Origin: CAYVBE01 sp964448935
GTDB lineage: Bacteria; Planctomycetota; Brocadiia; SM23-32
NCBI GenBank assembly: GCA_964448935.1
Contig: CAYVBE010000121.1
Coordinates: 1-12,721 of the forward strand
Direction: 5' to 3'
Length of the DNA stretch: 12,721 bases
Positions within the stretch are counted from its first letter, which is position 1. The number at the start of each line of letters is the position of its first letter. Below the pieces are notes generated by a model that was not told where the DNA came from, did not search any database, and worked only from the letters and a program-made list of their open reading frames with translations. The translations under genes and the position numbers were made by a program. Of the stretch, positions 1-8,000 are shown one piece after another.

Positions 1-70
1 CCTCGCACATGGTAGCCAGCGTGCCGGGACGGTTTTCCAGAAAGACCGCCAACTGTGTTGCTACGTGCAT
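1..70 (-). CDS. ACT-domain protein, N-terminal fragment (runs off the left edge)
   Basis: The first 23 codons of a gene on the minus strand are visible, starting at an ATG at position 70. The peptide begins MHVATQLAVFLENRPG and continues TLATMCE, the usual opening of a small amino-acid-binding ACT domain (beta strand, then the 'ENRPG.L' turn and first helix). A strong Shine-Dalgarno, GGGAGG, lies 7 nt before the ATG. ACT domains bind amino acids and control enzymes of amino-acid metabolism; free-standing two-ACT proteins are common. Whether this is a short regulator or part of a larger enzyme cannot be told from 23 residues. It lies downstream of aroB and the tRNA-binding gene on the same strand but is separated from them by 260 nt holding promoter candidates, so it is probably transcribed separately. 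Confidence 0.75.
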   Translation of the reverse strand, partial: MHVATQLAVFLENRPGTLATMCE

Positions 71-107
71 GGGCCCGCCTCCCGCTGAGTAAAACGACGT
101 TAAACGC

Positions 108-136
108 CTTGTAGTGAATAGCTTATGTGAAGCCAA
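108..136 (-). promoter_or_regulatory. Candidate sigma70-type promoter of the ACT-domain gene
   Basis: On the minus strand TTGGCT (131-136) and TACAAG (108-113) are separated by exactly 17 nt. Each box matches 4 of 6 consensus bases. A start about 7 nt downstream would give a leader of roughly 30 nt before the ATG at 70. The -35 box overlaps one half of the dyad at 132-148. This is a pattern match only. Confidence 0.3.
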
Positions 137-148
137 AGGCCCTTTGGC
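132..148. promoter_or_regulatory. 17-bp near-perfect dyad, possible operator
   Basis: GCCAAAGG-C-CCTTTGGC consists of two 8-bp inverted half-sites around a single central base. With no loop it is a poor RNA hairpin but a good shape for a dimeric repressor site. It overlaps the -35 box of the nearer promoter candidate (108-136) and lies just downstream of the farther one (170-198), so a bound protein could block either. The regulator is unknown. Confidence 0.35.
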
Positions 149-169
149 CCGGCACCCCTTTATTGAAGG

Positions 170-198
170 ATGCTAACACAGAGGGCAGGGCAAGTCAA
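170..198 (-). promoter_or_regulatory. Second, more distant promoter candidate for the ACT-domain gene
   Basis: TTGACT (193-198, 5 of 6 consensus bases) and TAGCAT (170-175, 4 of 6) on the minus strand are 17 nt apart. Transcription would start near 163 and run through the 132-148 dyad, leaving a leader of about 90 nt. It matches the consensus slightly better than the nearer candidate. Only one of the two may be real. Confidence 0.35.
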
Positions 199-330
199 CA
201 CGGCCCCGCGCCGGCCGCACGTAGCCGGGGTGATGAATTCCGGTCGGAAAAGATCGAACGCAACTGCTATAGCACCGTGAAGATGAGCGCCGACGGGAAT
301 ATCACACGGACCGAGTAGCCGGGCCGATTC

Positions 331-654
331 TCACAGCACGGGCGAGCCCGGCGCGACCTCCCGGTCTAAGGTCAGCAGCACCACGTCTTCTCCCTCCTGT
401 GCCGCCAGCAGCATGCCCTCGCTGCGCACGCCGCGGAGTTGTGCGGGTTCCAGGTTTGTGACCACCACGATGGTCCTGCCCTCTAGCTCTTCGGCGGTAT
501 AGTAATCCTTCAGCCCGGCCACCAGCGTGCGCGGCCTGTCCTCGCCCACGTCCACGCGCACGATGACCAGCTTGTCGGCGTCGGGATGGTCCTCCACCGC
601 AACCACCTTGCCCGTCTTCAACTCCACTTTCTTGAAATCCTGAATGGTTATCAC
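331..654 (-). CDS. Stand-alone tRNA-binding domain protein (MetRS C-terminal / CsaA-like)
   Basis: This 107-residue protein is almost entirely one OB-fold tRNA-binding domain, as found at the C-terminus of bacterial methionyl-tRNA synthetase and in free-standing CsaA and EMAPII/Arc1p-type proteins. The family signature is clear: an N-terminal F.KV.L..G.V segment (residues 7-17), HPDADKL (23-29), the AGL turn (46-48), and NLEPAQLRGVRSEGMLLAA (67-85). The start is GTG at 654, supported by AGGAGG 7 nt upstream. The family binds tRNA non-specifically and helps an aminoacyl-tRNA synthetase hold its substrate, or acts as a chaperone-like dimer (CsaA). It begins 54 nt after the aroB stop on the same strand, so the two are probably co-transcribed. 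It could be a detached MetRS beta subunit if the organism's MetRS lacks this domain; that cannot be seen here. Confidence 0.88.
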   Translation of the reverse strand: MITIQDFKKVELKTGKVVAVEDHPDADKLVIVRVDVGEDRPRTLVAGLKDYYTAEELEGRTIVVVTNLEPAQLRGVRSEGMLLAAQEGEDVVLLTLDREVAPGSPVL

Positions 655-708
655 CTTCGGACCTCCTCCGAGTGCAGGAATGACCTCTGACGTCCAACCT
701 CTCCGTTT

Positions 709-1815
709 CTATGCGATCACCTCGCGCGCTGCGCGCTCGATCACGTCCTCGGGCACCCCGGCCTGCTCGGCCCATCGGCCCAGCCCCGTCAGGAGCACGA
801 ATCGGTTCTGACCCGTGATGAACTTCTTGTCGTGCTGCATCAGCTCCAGCACGCGCCCGACATCCAGCCCCTCCGCCCGGTCAGGCAGCCCCGCGCGGGC
901 CAGAAGCTCCCTCAGGCGCTCCACCGCTGCGGGCGGGCACATATCCAGGCGTTCCGAGATCAGGGCGGCCGCCATCATGCCCACCGCCACCCCCTCGCCG
1001 TGGCGCAGCCGGCCGTCCGCCGCGCGCTCGATGGCGTGCCCCAGCGTGTGCCCGAAGTTCAGGCAGACGCGCACGTGGCTGTCGTCGCGCTCGTCTTGCC
1101 GGACCACCTCCGCCTTCAACTCCACGCACCGCCCCACCACCTGCAGCAAGGTGTCCCGGTCCAGTCGGAGCAGGTCTTCGACCGATTCCTCCAGGAATTC
1201 GAACAGGTCCCGATCGAGCGCCGCGCCGTATTTGATCACCTCGGCCGCGCCCGAACGCATCTCACGTGCATCCAGCGTCTTCAGAACGCCCAGGTCCATG
1301 AACACCAGCCGCGGCTGGTAGAACGCGCCCACCAGGTTCTTGCCCTGCGGCAGGTTGACGGCGGTCTTGCCGCCCACGCTGCTGTCAACGGCAGACAGCA
1401 GCGTTGTGGGCACCTGCACGTAGGGCACCCCGCGCCGGAAGCTGGCCGCGGCGAAGCCCGCCAGGTCCCCCACCACGCCGCCCCCCAGGGCGGCCACGGT
1501 GGGTTGCACGGAGGGGTCCGGGGCGAAATCCGCCAGCCACCGCACGGCGGCGGCGAAGTTCTCCAGATTCTTGTTCTCCTCGCCGTCGGGCAGGTCCCAC
1601 CGGCCCACGTGCCCGAAATCCGCGTCGGCCAGTCCCGCCGCCAGCGGTGCATAATAGTGACCGCCGATGCGCGGGCTGGTGACCACGGCCACCGTGCCGT
1701 GCCCGATCTGCCGCTCCCGGAGCGTGGGCCCCAGTTCCGCCAGCCGATCGAAACCGATCAGTATGTCGTAGGACCGCTCGCCGAGCGGGATGTGCACGGT
1801 GCGCGCAACGCCCAT
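709..1815 (-). CDS. aroB: 3-dehydroquinate synthase
   Basis: The protein has 368 residues, the normal length for bacterial AroB. It catalyses step two of the shikimate pathway, converting DAHP to 3-dehydroquinate in the cytosol with NAD+ and a divalent metal. The nucleotide-binding and substrate core is intact: LGGGVVGDLAGFAA (110-123), the VPTTLLSAVDSSVGGKTAVN region (135-154), and NLVGAFYQP (160-168). The expected metal ligands are E192 (in AAEVIKYG), H256 (NFGHTLGH) and H272 (RHGEGVAVGM). The C-terminal HDKK motif is at 328-331. The start is ATG at 1815, with GAGGG 8 nt upstream. The gene is divergent from the membrane-protein gene at 1984 across a 168-nt gap and is followed by the tRNA-binding gene. 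I found no convincing sigma70 promoter for it in that gap. Confidence 0.97.
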   Translation of the reverse strand: MGVARTVHIPLGERSYDILIGFDRLAELGPTLRERQIGHGTVAVVTSPRIGGHYYAPLAAGLADADFGHVGRWDLPDGEENKNLENFAAAVRWLADFAPDPSVQPTVAALGGGVVGDLAGFAAASFRRGVPYVQVPTTLLSAVDSSVGGKTAVNLPQGKNLVGAFYQPRLVFMDLGVLKTLDAREMRSGAAEVIKYGAALDRDLFEFLEESVEDLLRLDRDTLLQVVGRCVELKAEVVRQDERDDSHVRVCLNFGHTLGHAIERAADGRLRHGEGVAVGMMAAALISERLDMCPPAAVERLRELLARAGLPDRAEGLDVGRVLELMQHDKKFITGQNRFVLLTGLGRWAEQAGVPEDVIERAAREVIA

Positions 1816-1921
1816 GGTGAAAACCCTCGAAGGACCGGGTAAAGAGGTATCTAATCAGTTCCGGCGCCAAGATGCAAGTTCGAATGCGGCGCAGATGTGA
1901 CGAGATGAGCGGCGATGGCGT

Positions 1922-1950
1922 TTGAAGGGCGGCCGCGGCTGGGGTACATT
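1922..1950 (+). promoter_or_regulatory. Candidate promoter of the YbhN-like membrane protein gene
   Basis: TTGAAG (1922-1927) and TACATT (1945-1950) are separated by 17 nt, each matching 4 of 6 consensus bases. The implied start near 1957 leaves a leader of about 27 nt. The promoter lies downstream of the alternative ATG at 1915 and so argues for the start at 1984. Confidence 0.4.
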
Positions 1951-1983
1951 GGGCCTTTCCGAGGACCGTCCGAGAGGAGTGCC

Positions 1984-3096
1984 ATGGCCCTGAGGTGGCG
2001 GCGGCGTCTGACCATTGTCTTCAGCCTGCTGATCAGCGTTGCGGCGGTGGCGTTTTTTTTGACCCGGCTGCACGGCCACTGGGGCGGAATGGCGCGCGTG
2101 CTGGCGCGGGCCGACTACCTGTACATGCTGCCGGCGCTGCTCTGCGTGGTCCTCACCTACGCGCTGCGCGTGATGCGGTGGCGCCTGTTTCTCACGCCCG
2201 TCCGGCGCGTGCGATACCGGCAGATCACGGACGCCGTCTGTATCGGTTTCATGGCGAACTGCGTGCTGCCGTTGCGGGCCGGCGAGTTGATTCGCCCCTA
2301 CGTGCTGTCCAGGACGAGCGGGGTCTCCCTGGGCTCGGCGGCGGGCACAGGAGTTGGCCTGGCAAGGGTTTATGATATGGTTGGCGCCTGTTTCCTCCTG
2401 TTCCTGACGCTGTGCGTGGTGCCCGCGCGGGGTGATGTGCGATCCGAGCCGTGGGGGCCCTACCGCGCTGTGACGGATGTGCGGGTTGAGCGGAGGGCCG
2501 AAGCGCCGCCCTGGGCACGGAGGCTGCGGGAGGAGGCGCCCTGGTTTGCCGGGTTTGCCCTGCTGGCCATGGTGGGGCTGGTGGTGGTGGCGGCGCGGCC
2601 GCGCCTGGCGCTGGGGGTGGCGGAGTTCCTGCTGCGGCCGTTGCCTGCCGGATGGCGTCACAGGCTGCTGACGGCGGGCGGCCAGGCGTTGGAGACCTTC
2701 AACTTTCTGAAAAGCCCCGGACCGGTGGCGGCGGCCCTGGGGATGACGCTGCTGCTGTGGCTGTGCTATCCGCTGAGCGCCTGGTACGTGGCCGAGGCGT
2801 TCGGGCTGGGGCTACCGCCGGGCGCGGCGCTGCTGGTGCAGTCTCTGTTGACGCTGGCAGTGGTGCTGCCGCAGGGGCCGGGTTACATCGGGGTCTATCA
2901 GGTGGCGGCGATGGTGGGGGTGCAGCTCTACGGCGTGCCGGAGAGCGCAGCGGCGGCGTTCGCCACAATGCTGTGGCTGCTCAGCGTGGTGCCCATTACA
3001 CTGGTGGGTCTGCCTCTGCTTTGGATGCAGGGCCTCGGGCTGACCGGACTGCTGAGGGCATCGAGGCAAGCATCCGGGGAAAGCCCGGGGGGCTGA
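1984..3096 (+). CDS. YbhN / LPG-synthase-like integral membrane protein (UPF0104 family)
   Basis: This 370-residue polytopic membrane protein belongs to the YbhN/AglD2 family, related to the flippase-like domain of lysylphosphatidylglycerol synthase MprF. Hydrophobic segments lie at about 10-28, 45-63, 83-97, 123-147, 188-205, 248-270, 280-297 and 322-347. Family motifs include RVMRWRLFL (62-70), NCVLPLRAGELIRP (92-105), a GVGLARVYD segment (123-131) where relatives have '.LERV.D', and the re-entrant LPQGPGYIGVYQ (295-306). No soluble aminoacyl-transferase domain follows, so lysyl transfer to lipid is not expected; a role with lipids or polyprenyl carriers is only inferred from the family. 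I chose ATG 1984 over ATG 1915 because AGAGGAG ends 4 nt before it and a promoter candidate lies between them. It is monocistronic and converges on the STAS gene with 9 nt between stops. An 8-T run sits in codons 24-26. Confidence 0.88.
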   Translation: MALRWRRRLTIVFSLLISVAAVAFFLTRLHGHWGGMARVLARADYLYMLPALLCVVLTYALRVMRWRLFLTPVRRVRYRQITDAVCIGFMANCVLPLRAGELIRPYVLSRTSGVSLGSAAGTGVGLARVYDMVGACFLLFLTLCVVPARGDVRSEPWGPYRAVTDVRVERRAEAPPWARRLREEAPWFAGFALLAMVGLVVVAARPRLALGVAEFLLRPLPAGWRHRLLTAGGQALETFNFLKSPGPVAAALGMTLLLWLCYPLSAWYVAEAFGLGLPPGAALLVQSLLTLAVVLPQGPGYIGVYQVAAMVGVQLYGVPESAAAAFATMLWLLSVVPITLVGLPLLWMQGLGLTGLLRASRQASGESPGG

Positions 3097-3105
3097 CGAG
3101 TGGTC

Positions 3106-3462
3106 TTACTCGCCCTCAAGCGCCTCTTCTATGGTGGGGTAGATGCCGATGAGGGTGTGGAGTTTGGTGAAGCGGAAGACTTCTTCCACGAGCGGCTGGG
3201 GGTTGACGACGCGCACGTAGCCGCCGTTTTCTGTGGCGGTTCGGAAGGCCCTCATCATCTGGCCCAGACCGGTGGAGCTGATGAAGGAGACGTCGCCCAT
3301 GTCGAAGATCAGCTTGTGGCAGTCCTGCTCGGTGACCTCGTCCAGTTCCTCGCGCAGGGCATCGGCCCCCATTTCGCGCATCTGCCCGGAGATGTGGAAG
3401 ATGCACACATCATCCCTGAACTCTCTTTCGATGGTCGCCTCAGCAGATCCGTTTTCGCGCAT
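3106..3462 (-). CDS. STAS-domain anti-sigma factor antagonist
   Basis: The product is a 118-residue single STAS domain of the SpoIIAA/RsbV type. The hallmark is DMGDVSFISSTGLGQMM (54-70). S63, aligned with the phosphorylated serine of SpoIIAA and RsbV, is the expected phosphorylation site; the preceding residue is S62 where those proteins have Asp. In this family the unphosphorylated protein binds an RsbW-type kinase and frees that kinase's partner, and phosphorylation ends the interaction. The gene starts 22 nt after the stop of the phosphatase/kinase gene on the same strand, so that protein is its likely kinase and phosphatase. The Shine-Dalgarno is weak (GAG 7 nt before the ATG), which would suit translational coupling. 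It could equally regulate a sigma factor or another target, as SypA does in Vibrio. Confidence 0.93.
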   Translation of the reverse strand: MRENGSAEATIEREFRDDVCIFHISGQMREMGADALREELDEVTEQDCHKLIFDMGDVSFISSTGLGQMMRAFRTATENGGYVRVVNPQPLVEEVFRFTKLHTLIGIYPTIEEALEGE

Positions 3463-3484
3463 GGCTTTGCTCAGCAGATAAAGC

Positions 3485-4861
3485 TCAGGTGCGTTTTGCG
3501 GCGGCCCAGGGGGCGTCCTTGACCATCGTGATCTCGGTCCCCTTGTCGTTGAACCGCACCTCGTCCATATAGGCGCGGATCAGCGCCAGGCCGCGTCCGG
3601 AGGTGGCCAGCAGGTTTTCGTCGTCCGTGGGGTCGGGCACGTCGTCCGGCTTGAAGCCCGGCCCTTCGTCGGCCACGGAGATAAGGGCCCGATCTTCGTC
3701 TATGTAAAAACTGATGGTCACCTTTTTGGTATCGTCCAGCTCATTGCCGTGTTTGATGGCGTTGATCACTGCTTCTTCCAGCGCCAGCTTGACGGCAAAG
3801 ATGTTGCGCTCTCCGTAGCCCTTGTTCTCCAGCACCGGCAGGATGGCGTTCTCCACGTGGTGCACCTGGCCGGGTATGCTGGAAATGGTCACGGTCTTGC
3901 GCTGGGCCTTCTCCAGCAGCAGCTCCACCCCCAGCAGGGCCACGTCGTCCTCCGGCTCCTCCATCAGCTCGCTCAACTGGACAACCAGTTCCTCGATGCC
4001 CAGGTCACCGTGGGTCGTCAGGTACTCCTGCAGCTTTCGCTCGGAGTGGCGTCGGTCCTGTGCCTGGAAGCCGTTCAGGAGCCCGTCGGTGTAGAGCAGG
4101 ATGCGGTCGTGCTTCTCCAGTTGAAGGCCCTTCTGTTCGTACTGCGGATCCTCGAACATGCCTACGAACAGGCCCTCGGTGTCCAGCGGGATGGCCTCTC
4201 CGTTGCGCAGCACGACGGGGCTGCAGTGCGATGCGTTCACGTACTGGAGGGTCAGCAACTCGGTGTCCAGCACCCCCACGAAAGCCGTCATGTAGTGGCC
4301 GGCCAGGGTGCTGCGCAGCATGGCGCGGTTCACGCTGTCCATGATGCTGCGCGGGTTGATGTCGTTGGTGGCGTAGGTGCGGAAGGCCAGCCTGCCGGTG
4401 GCCATGATGACGGAGGCGGGGAGCCCGTAGCCGGAGACGTCGGCGATGAGGAAGCCGACGAAGTTGTCGGCCATGTTGATGATGTCGTAGAAGTCGCCCC
4501 CCACGCGACGGCCGGGCCTGGTGCGGATGGCAAACTGCACGCCGTCGGGCGCCTGCTCGGTGACGGGCCGCAGGCTGCGCTGCAGCTCTCTGGCCACCTG
4601 CTCGTCCCGTTCCAGCAGCATGGCCTGCCGCTCGAGCTGCTCCGCCAGAAGGCGGGTTTCCTTATCCTCCGGAACGGCCACACCTCCCCCGGTATCCTTG
4701 GACTTCAGGGCAGTCTCCAGCGCGTCTATGCGCAGATGCGCGCGCTTTACCTCGCGCACCAGTTCCTGCGCCTTCAACCGCAGCTTGCCGGGTTCCGAAG
4801 GCAAGGGCTCTTCGCTGGGTGTTTTTCGGGCATCAGTCACGATAATTGCCACACCGCGCAA
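3485..4861 (-). CDS. SpoIIE/RsbU-type PP2C phosphatase fused to an RsbW-type kinase domain
   Basis: The protein has 458 residues and no signal peptide or membrane segment. Residues ~25-95 are charged and helical, likely a coiled coil, ending in ARELQRSLRP, the usual lead-in to a SpoIIE phosphatase. The PP2C domain (~105-315) keeps its metal-site motifs: GGDFYD (121-126), DVSGYG (141-146), YTDGL (257-261) and DDVALL (305-310). A GHKL ATPase domain follows (~320-452) with N-box LEEAVINAIKHGN (361-373), G1 box DEGPGF (398-403) and G2 loop SGRGLALI (421-428), as in RsbW/SpoIIAB kinases. One polypeptide therefore appears able both to phosphorylate and to dephosphorylate a STAS protein, and a STAS gene lies directly downstream. 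No sensor domain is present, so the input is unknown. The start is uncertain: TTG 4861 or the in-frame GTGs at 4852 and 4840, none with a good Shine-Dalgarno. Confidence 0.92.
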   Translation of the reverse strand: MRGVAIIVTDARKTPSEEPLPSEPGKLRLKAQELVREVKRAHLRIDALETALKSKDTGGGVAVPEDKETRLLAEQLERQAMLLERDEQVARELQRSLRPVTEQAPDGVQFAIRTRPGRRVGGDFYDIINMADNFVGFLIADVSGYGLPASVIMATGRLAFRTYATNDINPRSIMDSVNRAMLRSTLAGHYMTAFVGVLDTELLTLQYVNASHCSPVVLRNGEAIPLDTEGLFVGMFEDPQYEQKGLQLEKHDRILLYTDGLLNGFQAQDRRHSERKLQEYLTTHGDLGIEELVVQLSELMEEPEDDVALLGVELLLEKAQRKTVTISSIPGQVHHVENAILPVLENKGYGERNIFAVKLALEEAVINAIKHGNELDDTKKVTISFYIDEDRALISVADEGPGFKPDDVPDPTDDENLLATSGRGLALIRAYMDEVRFNDKGTEITMVKDAPWAAAKRT

Positions 4862-4950
4862 GCGATAGCACTGCCTTGCGGCGGGTGCTCTGCTCCAGGT
4901 CCTTGTTAGTCAACACACCGGCAGTCCGTTTCTTCACCGATGCAGGCAGT

Positions 4951-4979
4951 ATTATGTCGGAATCGCCGGGGAGCCGCAA
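4951..4979 (-). promoter_or_regulatory. Candidate promoter of the partner-switching operon
   Basis: On the minus strand TTGCGG (4974-4979, 3 of 6) and CATAAT (4951-4956, 5 of 6) are 17 nt apart. The implied start near 4944 would give a leader of roughly 80-100 nt before the phosphatase/kinase gene. The -10 box is the best in this 184-nt gap; the -35 box is weak. Confidence 0.35.
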
Positions 4980-4991
4980 GTGAAAGGGATG

Positions 4992-5006
4992 TGCGGCCTT
5001 GCCGCA
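4992..5006 (-). terminator. Possible hairpin terminator after the PQQ-propeller gene
   Basis: TGCGGC and GCCGCA form a 6-bp GC-rich stem with a 3-nt loop, about 40 nt past the stop of the large propeller gene. On the minus strand it is followed by CATCCCTTTC, which is pyrimidine-rich but not a true T-run. Intrinsic termination is possible but not convincing. Confidence 0.25.
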
Positions 5007-5045
5007 AGGGTCGAGAGAGACATCCGCCCGCGTTGGCGTAATGCG

Positions 5046-8000
5046 TCACGGCCGCAGTATTTCCAGGCCGCTGATGAGGGGCGCACCTCCCCGGCCTCCG
5101 CCCGGCGAACGGGGCACGAGCTCTACTGTGAGCGTGCCGCCGGCCGAGACCGTGAACTCCCGCGTCAGCGCCCTGCCGGCGCCGCCTGCGGCCGCCCGGA
5201 CGTCGAAGTCCTCCAGCAGCGTCTTGCCCTGTATCCTTACGTCAAACGGACCGGTCCGGATGCCTTGTTCCATCGCACAGAAGTGCATTATCAACCGGTA
5301 CTTACGTCTCGTCTCATCGTACGGCGATAGCCGGACCTCCAGCTTCGGCGGCCCGCGCAGCCCGCAGGTGTAGACCCACGGCCGATCGGTCCCACGCACC
5401 TCCGTCCAGTCCGGATGGTGTTCATAGGTGTCCGGCTCCGGTCCTTCGTTCAGCCCGGCGATCGGCAGGTTGGCGGTCCGGCGTTTCGGACCGTACTTCG
5501 CTCCGGCAAGCGGGCGTCCGTAGGCAACGGGGCGCGGATAGGCGTACCAGAGGTTTCCGTCGGCGTCCGGCCGGTCACCGGGGGCGCCGAAGTTGATCCG
5601 CAGATGTTCCACAACCCCGCCGGAGGCCCGTCTGCCGATCCCGTAGTGGTAGTTCCTGTCCGCCGAGACCAGCGCCAGGGAGGTCTTGTAGTTGTAGGCG
5701 CACGCGCAGGAGCTGGAGCCCTCCGGCACGACCACCAGGCCGCCGGCCGGTATCATGTTGATCCAGCAACTGGCGCGCACGATGGGGTAGTTGAAATAGC
5801 CGCTGCGGTGCTGCAGGTCGTAGAACCCCATCGAGCCGACGCGGGTCATCAGCATGTTGGGCGTGCCGCAGTACATGCTGCACGTGTGGGGCATCCAGGT
5901 ATTGAGCCCGCCGGGCTCCCCCGTCACCGGGTCCGGCACCTGGAGGGGCTCCCCCGTCCGCAGGTCCAGGGCCTGTGGCATGTAGGCCACACCGTCCATG
6001 AGCACCGGGGTGCAGGTTCCCAGCTCTTCCAGCCGCCACAGCCGCGAGCCGTCGCGCACCGAATAGCCCGCCGCTCCGCCCCCGGACTTCGCCACCACGC
6101 GGTCCTCCATGGAGCGTGACATTGGGTTCATGGTGGCCATCAGAACGCCATCGGCTACCCAGAGCGTGTTCTGGATGTCCACGACTTCCTCGGTTTGCCA
6201 CAGGATGTCGCCGGTCTCCAGGTCGAGCGCAAGGAGGCACCGGGGCGGCAGGTCCTCGTCCTGTTTCCTCCGGGGGAACAGCACGTCGTATCGCGGCCGG
6301 CCCTCGATGAGGAACACCCGGCCGCCGGAGATGGCGATCGCGTTCGAGTCCACCTCCTGCTCGGGGCGATGGATCCAGACCGGCTCGCCGCTGCCTTTGT
6401 CCAGCGCGAAGATGACGTGGTTGGACGGGTATGCCTTGGACCACCACCGTTCCTCGACGTTCGGCCGGCCGATGGTGCCGATGACGTAGTCGTCGGTGAC
6501 GGCGAGGAATTCCCAGATCAGGTCTTCTCCGTCCTCGGAGGTCTCCAGGGCTTCCGATGGCGCCTCGTAGACGCGCACGGTATCCCCCGTCGCCGGATCC
6601 AGCCGCAGGCAGCGGGTCCCCTGCAGGGCATAGACCGCCCCGCGGTCGGCCGCCAGCGACGGTCCCCGGTAGGCGGCGGGCCAGTGCGCCAGGTCGGGCA
6701 GTTCCCTCTCCCACAGTATGCGGCCGTTGTAGATGTCCATGGCTATCAGGTGGTCCAGCCCGGGCACGAAACACCGTCCCTCGACCACCAGCGGCGCGGG
6801 CGTTCTGAAGTGCCGGCTCACGATCTTGCCCGGCCCCAGCCCGCCGAACCACAGCGCCTTCAGCGGCAGCCGCGCCCGTCTTTCGTCCGATGCGGACGAC
6901 TTGCCCGGGTCGCCGTACTGATGCGTCCACTCCCCGGCGCCGGGCAGCGCGCCGCGCGTGAGCAGCAGCCCCGCGTCCACTTCCTTCCACTGGTCGCGCA
7001 CCGATTCCGCCCGTCCGAGCCAGCGTCGGACCGCCCGTTCCAGCCCGTCGGCAAACGCGACTACCAACCGTCCCCCATGCGGCCGCGTCACACGGTAAAG
7101 CTCCGTCGCCGATAATTCCTCCAAGTCCATCTCTGACTGCACGTTGCACACCACAAGGTCTGCGAAGTAATCGGGCAGTGGATCGGTCGGGCAGATATGC
7201 ACGGCAACCCGTGGCCCGTAGAGCCCGGATCGGTCCAGCGCCCGCCGCAGCAAGTCCGCCTCACCGTCGTCGGCCGGCGTGCAGATGGTCAGGTTCGAAC
7301 CCTCGGCAAACCCTCTCAGCAGTCCGGCGTCCACATCCCCGACTGCAAGGCAGTAGCCTTCCTCGGCATCCAGCGGCGACAGTATCCCCCGCGCCAAAGA
7401 GTCCTCTGTCGTTGCTTCGGAAACGCCGGGTTCGACGGTCGGTCCCTTGCTCCCGCCGCCGGGCGTGAAACAGTAGATGCGCCCTGACGTCGTGCTGGCC
7501 AGGATGTGTCCGGGCGTGACCGCGATGTCTCTCACCTCGCCCTCTACCGCGCCGTGCCACAACTTCTCGCCCGAACCGGCGTCGTAGCAGGTCAGTTCGC
7601 CGGTGCCCCCGGCGATAAGCGTCTCGCCCGCCTGCAGGAGGGCGTGGACCGGTCCCGTGTCGGCGGACCAGGTCGCCAGGTCCGGGCCCGGCACGAAATG
7701 CCCGACGGTATGCTTGATGCGGCTTTCTTCACCGACGGCGTTCCTGACTTCGCTCAGCGCCACCCGGCGGAGCGTCTCGGCCCCGATCAGCGTGATCATC
7801 CCGTCCGGGGAGATCACACCCCGCCGGCCGCCCCGTATGGTGAAGACCTCGCGCCCGGTGTTCACGTCCATGGCCACCAGGCTGGCCAGGTCGTGGGCAT
7901 GGATGGCGCCGGAGTGCCCGCGGCGGAGCTGCGCGCCGTATTCCTTCATCAGCGTCTCGGCCGGCACGTAGGCCAGGCCGCCGTGCGTCATCACCCGCGC

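Noticed and set aside
265..274. Perfect 10-bp palindrome TGCTATAGCA, which also looks like an extended -10 element
   Set aside because: No -35 box at a suitable distance on either strand and no gene placed to use it; short enough to occur by chance.
127..318. Plus-strand 63-codon ORF starting with GTG in the gap before the tRNA-binding gene
   Set aside because: It has no Shine-Dalgarno, the peptide resembles no protein, and it crosses the minus-strand promoter candidates and dyad. Probably a chance frame.
832..1842. Long plus-strand ORF opposite aroB, and similar long ORFs opposite the phosphatase, propeller, GH36 and mgtE genes
   Set aside because: These are mirror frames of high-GC coding DNA. 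Their proteins are low-complexity (Arg/Pro/His/Gln-rich) with no domains, while the opposite strand carries clear families.
1915..1983. N-terminal extension of the YbhN-like protein from ATG 1915
   Set aside because: The extension lacks a Shine-Dalgarno, contains the promoter candidate 1922-1950, and ATG 1984 has AGAGGAG directly upstream.
3097..3112. CGAGT/ACTCG hairpin between the convergent stops of the YbhN-like and STAS genes, considered as a bidirectional terminator
   Set aside because: Only 5 bp with a 6-nt loop and no T-run on either side.
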